A DNA stretch of 64,000 nucleotides. Origin: an uncultured Anaerolineae bacterium. GTDB taxonomy: Bacteria; Chloroflexota; Anaerolineae; Promineifilales; Promineifilaceae. Shown here in pieces: positions 25,903 to 34,584 of this stretch (within the stretch, counting starts at the first letter, position 1; each line of letters begins with the position of its first letter). A model generated the notes under the pieces. It did no database searches and had not been told where the DNA came from. It saw only the letters and a program-made list of their open reading frames with translations. The stretch lies in NCBI GenBank assembly GCA_905479495.1, contig CAJQMR010000006.1, positions 62,001 to 126,000 of the forward strand, given 5' to 3'. Made by a program: the position numbers and the translations under genes.

Positions 25903-27369
25903 ATGGCACGAATAACCATTGATCCCATTACCCGTCTGGAAGGGCACGGCAAAATCGAAATTTTTCTGAACGACGAAGGTGATGTGGCCAACACCTACTT
26001 CCAGATTCCAGAGCTGCGTGGCTTTGAACGATTCTGTGTCGGCCGTCCCGTGGAAGAGATGCCCGTGCTGACCAATCGCATTTGCGGCGTCTGCCCAGAG
26101 GCGCACCACATGGCGGCTGCTAAAGCGGGCGATGCCGTCTACGGTGTAGAGCCAACTTCTACCGCTAAGAAACTGCGCGAACTGCTCTACATGGGTTTCT
26201 ACTTTACCGATCACACCACCCACTTTTACGCCCTGGGCGGCCCCGATTTTGTGATGGGGCCAGATGCCCCCGTTGCCGAGCGCAACATTCTAGGCGTTAT
26301 TCACAAAGTGGGGCTGGAGATTGGCGGCAAAGTGATTCAGGCGCGCAAGTACGGCCATACCATCGTGGAAATGCTGGGCGGCCGCAAGGTGCATCCCTGC
26401 ACCTCCATTCCCGGCGGTGTTACCAAAGGGCTTACGGAAGAAGAACGGCAGCAAATTGAAGAGATGGGGCGCTGGGGCATTGAGTTTGCCCAGTTTAGTC
26501 TGAAGCTGTTCAGCGACATGGTGCTGGGCAACAAAACCTATCTGGACCTGATCCTGGGCGATATTTACACGCACAGAACCCATTACATTGGTCTGGTGGA
26601 CGAAAACAACCGGGTGAACTTCTACGATGGCAAAGTGAGCGTGGTAGACCCAGACGGCAAGCGGCTGGGCAAATATGCACCGAACGAGTACACAGACTGG
26701 ATTGCTGAACGCGTTGAGCCGTGGACCTATCTCAAATTCCCTTACCTGAAGAAAGTTGGCTGGAAAGGGTTTGAAGAGGGCAAGGATTCCGGCGTGTACA
26801 TGGCCACACCACTTTCGCGGCTGAACGCCGCTGACGGCATGGCCACCCCGCTGGCGCAGGAACATTACGAGCAGTTTTATGAGACGTTGGGTGGCAAGCC
26901 GGTTCATCAGCGGTTGGCAACACATTGGGCGCGGCTGATCGAACTGCTGTATGCCGCCGAACGGCTGGTGGAACTGGCCACGGACGAAGAGATTACCTCG
27001 CCTGACCTGCACAACGTGCCCACCCAGGTGCCCACAGAAGGCGTAGGCATTGTGGAAGCACCGCGCGGGACGCTGACGCATCATTACTGGACAGATGAAC
27101 GGGGCGTGTTAACGAAGGTGAACCTGATCGTCGGCACCACGAACAACTACGCGCCCATCAGCATGTCGATCAAAAAAGCGGCCCAAAGTCTGATTAAGAA
27201 AGGCACGGTGGTGAACGAGGGGCTGCTGAATATGGTAGAGATGGCCTTCCGTGCCTACGATCCCTGCTTTGGCTGCGCCACTCATTCGCTGCCTGGCCAG
27301 ATGCCGCTTGAGGTTACGATCCGGGATGCGGCGGGCGAGCCGGTTGAGGTGTTGAAGCAGTTCTGCTGA
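25903..27369 (+). CDS. mvhA: [NiFe] hydrogenase large subunit (group 3c/MvhA-like)
   Basis: A 488-aa catalytic subunit. The ATG at 25903 follows AGAGGAGA; longer in-frame starts would overlap mvhG. The L1 motif RICGVC (Cys61, Cys64) and L2 motif DPCFGCATH (Cys455, Cys458, His461) supply the four nickel-iron cysteines. The 27 residues after His461 form the tail normally removed by a dedicated protease, which is encoded just downstream. It oxidises or evolves H2 in the cytoplasm. With MvhDG and HdrABC it should couple H2 oxidation to ferredoxin reduction. No hypA-F genes are present in the window. Confidence 0.95.
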   Translation: MARITIDPITRLEGHGKIEIFLNDEGDVANTYFQIPELRGFERFCVGRPVEEMPVLTNRICGVCPEAHHMAAAKAGDAVYGVEPTSTAKKLRELLYMGFYFTDHTTHFYALGGPDFVMGPDAPVAERNILGVIHKVGLEIGGKVIQARKYGHTIVEMLGGRKVHPCTSIPGGVTKGLTEEERQQIEEMGRWGIEFAQFSLKLFSDMVLGNKTYLDLILGDIYTHRTHYIGLVDENNRVNFYDGKVSVVDPDGKRLGKYAPNEYTDWIAERVEPWTYLKFPYLKKVGWKGFEEGKDSGVYMATPLSRLNAADGMATPLAQEHYEQFYETLGGKPVHQRLATHWARLIELLYAAERLVELATDEEITSPDLHNVPTQVPTEGVGIVEAPRGTLTHHYWTDERGVLTKVNLIVGTTNNYAPISMSIKKAAQSLIKKGTVVNEGLLNMVEMAFRAYDPCFGCATHSLPGQMPLEVTIRDAAGEPVEVLKQFC

Positions 27370-27445
27370 TGTCGGTGAACGGTAATCAGTAAACCGTAAT
27401 CGGTAAACGGTTCACTGATTACCGATTACGGATAACCGATAACGA
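27368..27445. repeat. Inverted repeat of the GGTAATCGGTAAACGG family
   Basis: GGTGAACGGTAATCAGTAAACCG-type phrases and their complement fold into an imperfect hairpin that fills the gap between mvhA and the protease gene. It could lower downstream expression or protect the upstream mRNA end. Confidence 0.75.
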
Positions 27446-27451
27446 GGACAT

Positions 27452-27946
27452 ATGAATCAGAGCAAGACGCTGGTTGTGGGTCTGGGTAATCCGATCCTGG
27501 GTGATGATGGAGTTGGCTGGCGCGTGGCGGAGGCGGTGCAAACGGCCGTTCCCCATACAAAAGTCGAATTCCTGGCCCTGGGTGGATTAAGCCTCATGGA
27601 GCGGCTCATTGGCTACGACCGGGTGATCATTATCGATTCAATCCAGACGGAAAACGGCCGTATCGGTGATGTCACCACTTTCCCTTTGCAGGCGTTACCG
27701 GATTTGTCGGCGGGGCACACAACGGCCGTTCACGACACCTCACTGCAAACTGCCCTGGCCTTGGGCCGCCAGATGGGTGCGCCACTGCCCGATGACATCA
27801 TGATCGTGGGCATCGAGGCAGCGCGCGTCTACGATTTTTCTGATGAGCTGACACCGGAAGTGGAAATGACGATACCCCAGGCGGTAACGGCCGTACTTGA
27901 ACTGCTGCATACCACTCTAGAGATTGAGTGTTTAAGCACACCATAA
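27452..27946 (+). CDS. Hydrogenase maturation protease
   Basis: A 164-aa endopeptidase of the HyaD/HycI/FrhD family, which removes the C-terminal tail of the large subunit once nickel is inserted. The N-terminal VVGLGNPILGDDGVGWRVAEA motif carries the nickel-sensing Glu or Asp position (Asp within GDDGVG). A second acidic residue lies in IIIDSIQTE, and the His within VHDTSL is the third ligand position. It follows mvhA after the repeat and is in the same operon. The ATG follows ACGAGGACAT. Confidence 0.93.
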   Translation: MNQSKTLVVGLGNPILGDDGVGWRVAEAVQTAVPHTKVEFLALGGLSLMERLIGYDRVIIIDSIQTENGRIGDVTTFPLQALPDLSAGHTTAVHDTSLQTALALGRQMGAPLPDDIMIVGIEAARVYDFSDELTPEVEMTIPQAVTAVLELLHTTLEIECLSTP

Positions 27947-27955
27947 ACAAAAACA

Positions 27956-28036
27956 GGACGCTGATTTACCTGATCTTCCTGATCGCGAAGCGGTCGCGCA
28001 GCGACATCAGAGGAATCAGGCAAATCAGCATCCCAT
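27956..28036. repeat. Inverted repeat of the ACGCTGATTTACCTGAT family
   Basis: GGACGCTGATTTACCTGATC is followed by GGAATCAGGCAAATCAGCATCC after a CGAAGCGGTCGCG-type loop. It separates the protease gene from the cyclic-nucleotide-domain gene. Confidence 0.75.
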
Positions 28037-28053
28037 TAAATATGGAGGAAGAG

Positions 28054-28527
28054 ATGGTTTCTCCCGAACTTTTGCGACGGTATCCTTTTTTTGCTTTTAT
28101 GACCCACCAGCAGCGCCAGGAAGTGGCGATGATCGCCGATGAGGTCGAGGTGCCGACCAGCACAATCTTGTTCGCCATTGAGGAAAAAGCCGAGGCACTG
28201 TATTTGCTCATGACTGGCAGCGTCGATTTGCACTATGTTGTGGTAGACGAGAATCTACCGGCGCTGCGTAAGGATTTTATGATCGGCACGATTAATCCAG
28301 GTGAGGTGTTCGGTATTTCGGCGATGATTGAACCGTATCTGATGACAGCAACGGCCGTTACCACCCAACCCTGCACCGTACTCAAAATCGACGCGCTGGC
28401 CCTACGCGATTTGTGCGAACAGGACCATGACCTGGCCTACGGTCTGCAGAAGCAGCTGGCCCGCACCACGATGCAGCGCCTGCACGCCACCCGCGTGCTG
28501 CTTGCTGCGGCCACCGCGCCCGTATAA
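28054..28527 (+). CDS. Stand-alone cyclic nucleotide-binding domain protein
   Basis: A 157-aa Crp-like sensor domain without a DNA-binding domain. The ATG at 28054 has GGAGG 5 bases upstream; an ATG at 28042 is a weaker alternative. The jelly-roll pattern is visible: ILFAIEEKAEALYLLMTGSVDLHY, then GTINPGEVFGISAMIEP as the binding cassette, and helices to the end. The helix-turn-helix of Crp/Fnr is absent. It ends the hdr/mvh operon and may couple hydrogenase activity to a nucleotide or redox signal by protein contact. Its partner is unknown; the histidine kinase at 6164 carries a similar domain. Confidence 0.85.
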   Translation: MVSPELLRRYPFFAFMTHQQRQEVAMIADEVEVPTSTILFAIEEKAEALYLLMTGSVDLHYVVVDENLPALRKDFMIGTINPGEVFGISAMIEPYLMTATAVTTQPCTVLKIDALALRDLCEQDHDLAYGLQKQLARTTMQRLHATRVLLAAATAPV

Positions 28528-28552
28528 AACGCGTCAGTAAAATAAACTTGAC

Positions 28553-28588
28553 GCAAGATACCGTGTTAAAAGTCAAGCGGTATCTTGC
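28553..28588 (+). terminator. Hairpin after the hydrogenase operon
   Basis: GCAAGATACCG pairs perfectly with CGGTATCTTGC across a 14-base loop, 26 bases after the last stop codon of the operon. No T-run follows, so termination efficiency is uncertain. The following 28589-28790 shows no gene. Confidence 0.5.
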
Positions 28589-28790
28589 ACGTTAGCGAGA
28601 TAATCAGAGCCAAATAGCTGTTGATGCTTAGGTACGCCAAAAGCCAAACAAGCCAATTTGTGCGTCACGGCGCGAGAATCTGTTGTTAGACACGACATTC
28701 AGTTTTAAGTGCCTGAGGATAGTTTGGTGTTAGAGGAAAAGGTTTTGATCGATTTATCCAATCAACTACCATTGCCCGGAGTGAGGAAAA

Positions 28791-28964
28791 ATGAAATATA
28801 AAGTTCACCAATACGATATCAGTATGACAAAAGATCAAAACAAGTTAGAGTTATTCTTGAATAGTCTGGAGGGCAAAATTGTAGCGATCATCCCCAATGT
28901 TACCATCAAGGTGATGTGGATTCCTCAGGTTGATTTCTTACTCATTGTGGAGGAGATAAGTTGA
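28791..28964 (+). CDS. Small hypothetical protein, 57 aa
   Basis: A short ORF starting ATG with GTGAGGAAAA directly upstream, encoding a 57-aa protein: MKYKVHQYDIS at the start, a helix (KDQNKLELFLNSLEG), then a beta pattern (IVAIIPNVTIKVMWIPQ) ending DFLLIVEEIS. The strand-helix-strand-strand order recalls small DUF4177-like proteins, but this is a weak guess. Base composition is lower in GC than the neighbours. The remaining spacer to 29040 holds nothing else I can identify. Confidence 0.6.
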   Translation: MKYKVHQYDISMTKDQNKLELFLNSLEGKIVAIIPNVTIKVMWIPQVDFLLIVEEIS

Positions 28965-29040
28965 TGTAGGCATGGAAACTGGCTCTCCTTTTTATTCATC
29001 TTTGGGTTGGTGGCAGCCAGTAGCTGTAGTTGATTGAATT

Positions 29041-30678
29041 TTATGTAGCCCCCCAATTTTGCAGGACAATCAGCAGCACCTGTGCCAGGATGACGTTGAT
29101 GATGATGGCAAAGGGGAACATGAGCGTGTAGCCGATGCCTGGCAGCGGGTTTTGCGCCTGCTCTTCAGCGTAGTCCAGGACGGCTGGTTGGGGGGAGATC
29201 ATGCCCAGCAGCAGGCTGAACGGGATGCGCAGCAGCTTATAGCCCAACCACAGCGCCAGTAGTGTCGTCACCACAATTAGGCCAAACCCAAGTGCAAAAA
29301 TCAGCCAGCCCGCACCGCTGGTAAAGGCGTTCAGGAAGGCGTTGCCGGAGCGCACGCCCACCGCCGCCAGCAACAAAATCAGGCCAAACTGGCGCAGTGT
29401 CAGGTTGGCACTGTAGGGCATCTTCCATAGGATAGGGCCGGTGCGGCGCAGTGCGCCCAGCACCAGGGCCACCAGAAGCGGCCCACCCGCCAGTCCCAGC
29501 TGAAAAGTGATGCCGCCCGGCAGGGTAATCGGAAGCAGGCCGATGAGCCAGCCGACGGCGATGCCCAATCCCACTGTGAGCAGATTGACGTTGCTGAGCT
29601 GAGCATAGGAATCGCCAAACAGTTCCACGAGATGAGGAATTTCTTCGCGAGGAGCCAGCACGCGAATGCGGTCGCCCCACTCCAGCACGGTGTCGCCACG
29701 GGCCAGCAGCTCCACATCACCACGACGTACGTGGGAGACAATGGCCCCATGCGTCTCACGCAGGTTCAGCGTGGCCAACTGTTTGCCGGCAATGTCAGGA
29801 TTGGAGACAAAGAGGCGGCGACTGGTGTAAACGTCGTGGTCGTGCAGTAAATTTTCGGCGGAACGTTGCCCGAAGGCGGCTTCTACCTCGGCCATCGCTT
29901 CTGGCGTCCCGGCAATAACAATTTTATCGCCTACCTGAAACTGTGTGTCGTTGCTGATCAGGCTGATGGTCTCCCCGCGGTACAAACGGCCGAATAACAC
30001 ATCCCACGCATGCTCACGGCGCAACTGGCGCAACGGCCGTTCCGTCAGCTCGCTTTTGGTTATATCAATGGTGCAATATTGCAAATCGCGGGCGATGGGG
30101 TATTGGTGGCGCAGACGATATGCTTCGGCAGCAAAATCAACCGGCCAGAGGCGCAGCACCACGGCCAAAACCAGCATGCGGGCCAGCACCCCCAGCGGAT
30201 AGACCACAGAAAAGCCAACGACAGCAGCGGATACGGCCGTATCTGCCCCACCGCGCTGTCCAATTAAATCCAGCACGCTGGCCAGGGCAGGCGTGTTGTT
30301 GGACATGCCCGTGAAGATGCCTACCGTCGTCGCCGGACTCAGGTCCAGCGTAAAATGAAGACCCAGAAGCAGCAGCGCAGGCAGCGTCATGATGCCCACG
30401 ATGAACAGCACCTCGCGCATCCCTTCGCGGCGAAACTTGCTGAAGAAGCCGGGCCCGTTGGCCAGCCCAATGGTGTAAACAAACAGCACCAGCCCTAAAT
30501 CGAGGATGATTTGCGGCATTTGCAGCCCTGGGTCCAGCGCGCCAAACGCCAGACCAACAAATAAAACGGCCGCAACCCCCATGCTGTTGCCCGCGATCCG
30601 AATCTGGCCCAGCAAATAGCCAATGGCCACCACCAAAAAGAGCAAGAGCAGGGGATTGGCTTGCAGTAGATCAATCAA
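29041..30678 (-). CDS. AspT/YidE/YbjL-type membrane transporter with two RCK_C domains
   Basis: A 545-aa inner-membrane protein of the aspartate:alanine exchanger (AAEx) family. About five helices lie in each half around a cytoplasmic centre (about 205-375) that carries two TrkA-C/RCK_C domains: residues near ISLISNDTQFQVGDKIVIAGTPEAM and GDTVLEWGDRIRVLAPREEI. The first helices contain GYLLGQIRI and the family motif TGMSNNTPALASV. Substrate is unknown; family members exchange dicarboxylic amino acids or are uncharacterised. It starts within the last codons of the upstream FHA gene (overlap 8 bases), so the two are probably translated together. Confidence 0.88.
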   Translation of the reverse strand: MIDLLQANPLLLLFLVVAIGYLLGQIRIAGNSMGVAAVLFVGLAFGALDPGLQMPQIILDLGLVLFVYTIGLANGPGFFSKFRREGMREVLFIVGIMTLPALLLLGLHFTLDLSPATTVGIFTGMSNNTPALASVLDLIGQRGGADTAVSAAVVGFSVVYPLGVLARMLVLAVVLRLWPVDFAAEAYRLRHQYPIARDLQYCTIDITKSELTERPLRQLRREHAWDVLFGRLYRGETISLISNDTQFQVGDKIVIAGTPEAMAEVEAAFGQRSAENLLHDHDVYTSRRLFVSNPDIAGKQLATLNLRETHGAIVSHVRRGDVELLARGDTVLEWGDRIRVLAPREEIPHLVELFGDSYAQLSNVNLLTVGLGIAVGWLIGLLPITLPGGITFQLGLAGGPLLVALVLGALRRTGPILWKMPYSANLTLRQFGLILLLAAVGVRSGNAFLNAFTSGAGWLIFALGFGLIVVTTLLALWLGYKLLRIPFSLLLGMISPQPAVLDYAEEQAQNPLPGIGYTLMFPFAIIINVILAQVLLIVLQNWGAT

Positions 30679-32653
30679 CAGCGGCCTCGTCGTCTGCTTC
30701 GTCGGTTTGTTCTATTCTATTTTCCTCTATCAAAGGTTCTTCAGGTTCCGGTTGGGTGGAGGATTCTGGTGTTTCGGGGCGAAGCTGAAAGCGCAGCAGA
30801 ATATGGCCCAGACGGATTTCATCGCCATCTTGCAGCTGACGCGGACTGAGTCCCAGCCGGTCGTGATTCAAAAAGGTGCCGCTGGCGCTGCCTTCGTCGT
30901 ACAGCCAGTAACGGCCGTTCCGCCGTCGAATTCGTGCATGGAGCCGAGCCACAGAGCTGTCGCCAAACACAATTTGGGCCACTTCCAAATCCCGACCAAT
31001 CGCCATGTTGTCCTGATCAATAATGATTGCTGTGCGATTGCCGGGTGCATCTTCCACCAGTTGCAACGAGGCAACAAGCGTTTCATCAATTTCGTCTTGG
31101 GCCTCATTCGATTCGGCCGCTTGCCGCACGGGGCGTTGGCGTGGCGTCGTCTTGGGTGGGCGTCGCCGCCACCAACGAATGAGCATGAGCAGTAAGCCCA
31201 ACAAGCCCAAACCGACCAAAATAAGCAGCCAGTCGTCGCGGCTTACCGTACTGGTGACTTCCGTGACGCGCTCGATGGGGCTGGGCGTTGGCGTGGGGGC
31301 TGGCGTGGGCGTAGGTGGATCGGGCCGAACGGCCGTAATCGTTAGCACCACCGTCTCGGATTCAGCCGTGTAACCCAATACATCCGTTAGTTCGGCGTGC
31401 AGGCGATAGGCGCCAGTGTCTACAGACTGCACATTCCAGCTCAGGTTGATAATGCCTGCTTCGTCTGGCTGGGGCATGGAGAGCTGTGGCTGCTCCTGGC
31501 CATCGACAAAGAGAGAGACGCCCGTAATCTCACGCGGTAACTCATCTGGCCAGGATAGTTGCACCGGGATTTCCAATGTGGTTGGGTCCAGCTCGATGAG
31601 AGGCGAGTCGGGAGCGCTGCCTTGCCGCTGAACGGCCGTTGTGGGCAAAGCCAATTCGATTTGCGGCGGCGTTATTTCTAACACCAATTCTGTGCTGGCC
31701 GCCAGGGTGCCAATGTTGATGGAGATGGGATAACGGCCGCTTTCTGTTTGCAGCGATTTGTAGCGTATTTGGGCCTGGTTGCCCTGCCGCTGCCAGATCA
31801 AAAAGAGGGAATCTGCCTCTTCTGGACGAGGGACATGGGCGTAAAAGGCGCGGGTAGGCTGGTACAAGGCAGCGGCGGCATCAATCTCATCGAAGCTGGC
31901 CTGCGCTCCCAAGATGGCGGTAAAAAGCGGCAGCTCAATGGCCTGCGCTTCGGCCACGATGGTTTCAAAATCGAGAAAATGGCTCAGGCGGCGCGCTTCG
32001 CTAAGCAGGAGGATGGCCTGGTAACGGCCGTTTTCCTGAATTTCGGCCGCATGATCTATCGCTTGCAGCATCATGCTGTTGATGGGCGCATCTTCTGGTA
32101 GCGCTGGTTCGTAATTTTGGATAGCGCTCACCAAACTGTCGGGCGAGTTGGCGTCCTGCACTAAAAATTGACCTGCTTCGTTGGCGTCGTCTGGCACCAG
32201 CAGCGAGATGCGGTCCAGCCCAGACGGATTCATGAAGCGGCTGGCGTAGCGTTGCAGCGTTGCCTGTACCGTTTGTAGCCGCGTCTCGCTGCGCCCTTCG
32301 TCAATAATGTTGAGCGATTGGTCAGCATCGAGCACAAAAATAATGTCTACGCCAACCGGGACAAATTGCATTTCTGCGTCGGCAATGGGCACGCCATTTT
32401 CGCGCAGCGCCAGCCGCGACAAATCCGACTCGGCCAGCGGGGCTCCCCGGCTGTCGGCGCTCAGGATGTTCAGCCGTACTTCGGGGAAATTAGACAGATC
32501 CGGCTGGCTCAGACGCAGCAGCACATCCTCCTGCGCCTGGACAGGGGCCAGAAAGATCAATCCACAAATTGCGCAGATCACACAGATCAAAAGCAAAAAA
32601 AATCTGCGAAATCTGTGTAATCTGCGGATAAATGTTGCCATCACTTGGACCAT
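30671..32653 (-). CDS. Exported VWA-like/FHA membrane protein with repeat-derived signal peptide
   Basis: A 660-aa protein. The start at 32653 is chosen for GGAGAAA just upstream; 32662 and 32641 are alternatives. The N-terminal signal segment (RRFFLLLICVICAICGLIFL) is encoded by an intergenic-type repeat at 32556-32640. A von Willebrand A-like domain follows (about 75-280) with a degenerate metal site (VLDADQS). Beta-sandwich repeats come next, then a Pro/Thr linker with PTPTPAPTPTPSP, a transmembrane helix (WLLILVGLGLLGLLLMLI), and a cytoplasmic FHA domain (GRDLEVA, ARLHARIRRR). The FHA part could bind phosphothreonine made by the kinases of this genome. A divergent paralogue lies upstream. 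Confidence 0.88.
   Translation of the reverse strand: MVQVMATFIRRLHRFRRFFLLLICVICAICGLIFLAPVQAQEDVLLRLSQPDLSNFPEVRLNILSADSRGAPLAESDLSRLALRENGVPIADAEMQFVPVGVDIIFVLDADQSLNIIDEGRSETRLQTVQATLQRYASRFMNPSGLDRISLLVPDDANEAGQFLVQDANSPDSLVSAIQNYEPALPEDAPINSMMLQAIDHAAEIQENGRYQAILLLSEARRLSHFLDFETIVAEAQAIELPLFTAILGAQASFDEIDAAAALYQPTRAFYAHVPRPEEADSLFLIWQRQGNQAQIRYKSLQTESGRYPISINIGTLAASTELVLEITPPQIELALPTTAVQRQGSAPDSPLIELDPTTLEIPVQLSWPDELPREITGVSLFVDGQEQPQLSMPQPDEAGIINLSWNVQSVDTGAYRLHAELTDVLGYTAESETVVLTITAVRPDPPTPTPAPTPTPSPIERVTEVTSTVSRDDWLLILVGLGLLGLLLMLIRWWRRRPPKTTPRQRPVRQAAESNEAQDEIDETLVASLQLVEDAPGNRTAIIIDQDNMAIGRDLEVAQIVFGDSSVARLHARIRRRNGRYWLYDEGSASGTFLNHDRLGLSPRQLQDGDEIRLGHILLRFQLRPETPESSTQPEPEEPLIEENRIEQTDEADDEAAVD
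32556..32640. repeat. CACAGATTACGCAGATT-family inverted repeat encoding a signal peptide
   Basis: CAATCCACAAATTGCGCAGA and CACAGATCAAAAGC are followed by AATCTGCGAAATCTGTGTAA and TCTGCGG. Read on the minus strand it gives the Arg-rich head and hydrophobic core of the VWA-FHA protein. Confidence 0.8.
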
Positions 32654-32763
32654 TTTCTCCATCTTCCGCAGGCGTTCCACCCGATGAGCGTAGGTTGTTT
32701 TATGTTTACTTTCTGCGCTCGGTTTGTTATTATAGCACGGTAAATCCAGGGAGAGAGGCTCAC

Positions 32764-34551
32764 ATGATGCGAACAATTAAAAGTGGCTGGCTGCGATTGG
32801 TTTTGTTGCTCACAATGGTGCTGCTGACGGGAACGGCCGTATTGGCTCAAGATGAAACCCCAGGCGTTGCCCAACTGTTTGTCACCGGCAGCGATGTGAG
32901 CAGCCTGCCCAGTGTGGAGCTGCGCCTCTACGGCCGTGATGCCCAGGGCAACCCGCTCGACCTCTCCCAGGAAACCCTCACCATTTTGCAAAATGGCAAT
33001 CCCGTTGGTCCGATTGAATACCAAGGTGTGCACACAGCCGGGACTTTCACCGTTTTCCTCATCGATATTCCATCTGGCGTAGTGGATGAACTGCCCGCGC
33101 TGCAATCTGCCATTGAGAACTACGTTTCGGCGGGCAACATGGCCGAGCAGGTCGATTCGGTGGCCGTTTACCAGGTGGGAGATGCCGAAGCAACCCAGCT
33201 GCTGGAGCCAACCGGTTTTTACAACAGCGTGCGTAACTTGTTTGCTACACCGCTCGATCCAGAAACGGGGGCAACGGCACTCATTGATAGCGCTACCAGC
33301 CTGTTGGCCGAGCTGGATGCCCTCAAGCCGAACCCGGATATGGCCACCTCGCTGGTTCTGGTAACAGACGGGACCGACGTGGTCAGCACACGTTTTGAAG
33401 AGGATGATTTGGTGGATCAGGCGCTGCAGCTGGGCGTGCCGGTGCATACCATCTGGCTGGACAATGAAAATATTTCTACGCCAGCTGTTGGCCAGGATTT
33501 TCTGGCAGGGGTTGCCGCGCAAACAGGAGGCATTGCTGTTCAGCTGGACAATACGGCCGATTTGCCCCTTATCTGGAATCGTATTGGTGGTTTTCGTGAT
33601 CAGGCCCGTATCCGCTACACGGTGACAATGCTGGAAGCTGGTAATTTCCCCGTAACGGTTAGCCTGGCGAACAACCCTGCGGTCTCAACCGAAACGACGA
33701 TAGACATTCCCAATAATTTACCCAGCGTGGTCATTAATTTGCCAACGGAAAGCCGCACGCTCTCTTTACCGAATTTAGAGGAATCGGTGCGGTTGCAGTT
33801 TGAAACGGCCGTTACCTGGCTAGACGGCGTCGAACGAGAATTAACCGCTGCGCAGCTCAAAGTCAATGACGTAACATACGATGTGCCCCTGGAAGATGTG
33901 AATAACTTCCAGGCAGACATCACCAGCCTGACTTATGGCAATAACAGTGTGGAAATGGTCATCATGGATGACCAGGGAATTCGGGCCAATAGTCCGATTG
34001 TGGTGCTTACCGTCAATGAAGGTCGGCGTGACATTCCCGATGCGCTGGATGCCGGCAGCGGCCTATTGGGGCTGGTGCTGCGCTTTTTACTGGTGATTTT
34101 TGCTTTGATTGTGGTCCTGGCCGTGTTGATCTGGCTGTGGCGGAACGGCCGTCTCACCAATCTGGGCAGCCTCGTTCCGCGTGGCCCCTCACGCCCCCGC
34201 GAGCCGTTTGCCGAGCAGCAGCAGGCCAGCTACACGCCCACACACACCGTGGCTTACTTGGAAGTGCTGGAGGCGGTTTCGCAGCTTTCTTCGCCCATCC
34301 CGTTGAGCATGGCTGTGGTAAGAATCGGCCGTTCGCCCAACCAGGCCAACATTGCCTTTGAAAACGACGTCACCATGTCCCGCCTGCATGCCAGCCTGAT
34401 GTTGGAAGGTAACCATTACCGCATCTTCGACGAGCAAAGCACCAGCGGCACCTGGGTCAATGAGCGGCAGGTGCCCGAATACGGCAGCCAACTCAACGAC
34501 GGCGATGAGATTCACCTCGGCGCGGTGCATTTGCGCTTCCGCCAGGGATAG
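32764..34551 (+). CDS. Exported VWA-like/FHA membrane protein
   Basis: A 595-aa paralogue of the divergent neighbour. ATG codons at 32764 and 32767 follow GGGAGAGAGG. A classical signal peptide (WLRLVLLLTMVLLTGTAVLAQ) is followed by a von Willebrand A-like domain (about 65-275, strands TVFLIDIP and SLVLVTDGTD). Beta-sandwich regions come next, then a transmembrane helix (LGLVLRFLLVIFALIVVLAVLIWLW), a basic stretch, and a C-terminal cytoplasmic FHA domain (VVRIGRSPNQANI, MSRLHASL, STSGTWVN). It should signal between the cell surface and phospho-protein partners inside. The ligand is unknown. Confidence 0.9.
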   Translation: MMRTIKSGWLRLVLLLTMVLLTGTAVLAQDETPGVAQLFVTGSDVSSLPSVELRLYGRDAQGNPLDLSQETLTILQNGNPVGPIEYQGVHTAGTFTVFLIDIPSGVVDELPALQSAIENYVSAGNMAEQVDSVAVYQVGDAEATQLLEPTGFYNSVRNLFATPLDPETGATALIDSATSLLAELDALKPNPDMATSLVLVTDGTDVVSTRFEEDDLVDQALQLGVPVHTIWLDNENISTPAVGQDFLAGVAAQTGGIAVQLDNTADLPLIWNRIGGFRDQARIRYTVTMLEAGNFPVTVSLANNPAVSTETTIDIPNNLPSVVINLPTESRTLSLPNLEESVRLQFETAVTWLDGVERELTAAQLKVNDVTYDVPLEDVNNFQADITSLTYGNNSVEMVIMDDQGIRANSPIVVLTVNEGRRDIPDALDAGSGLLGLVLRFLLVIFALIVVLAVLIWLWRNGRLTNLGSLVPRGPSRPREPFAEQQQASYTPTHTVAYLEVLEAVSQLSSPIPLSMAVVRIGRSPNQANIAFENDVTMSRLHASLMLEGNHYRIFDEQSTSGTWVNERQVPEYGSQLNDGDEIHLGAVHLRFRQG

Positions 34552-34584
34552 GCGGTCTGCGAACGCTGGTGACAAGGTGACAGG

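Noticed and set aside
26290..27084. 264-codon frame opposite the hydrogenase large subunit
   Set aside because: Shadow of mvhA; protein is rich in His, Gln and Arg with no recognisable motif, while mvhA has both nickel motifs.
28054..28527. Crp/Fnr transcription factor
   Set aside because: Only the effector domain is present; no helix-turn-helix follows before the stop codon.
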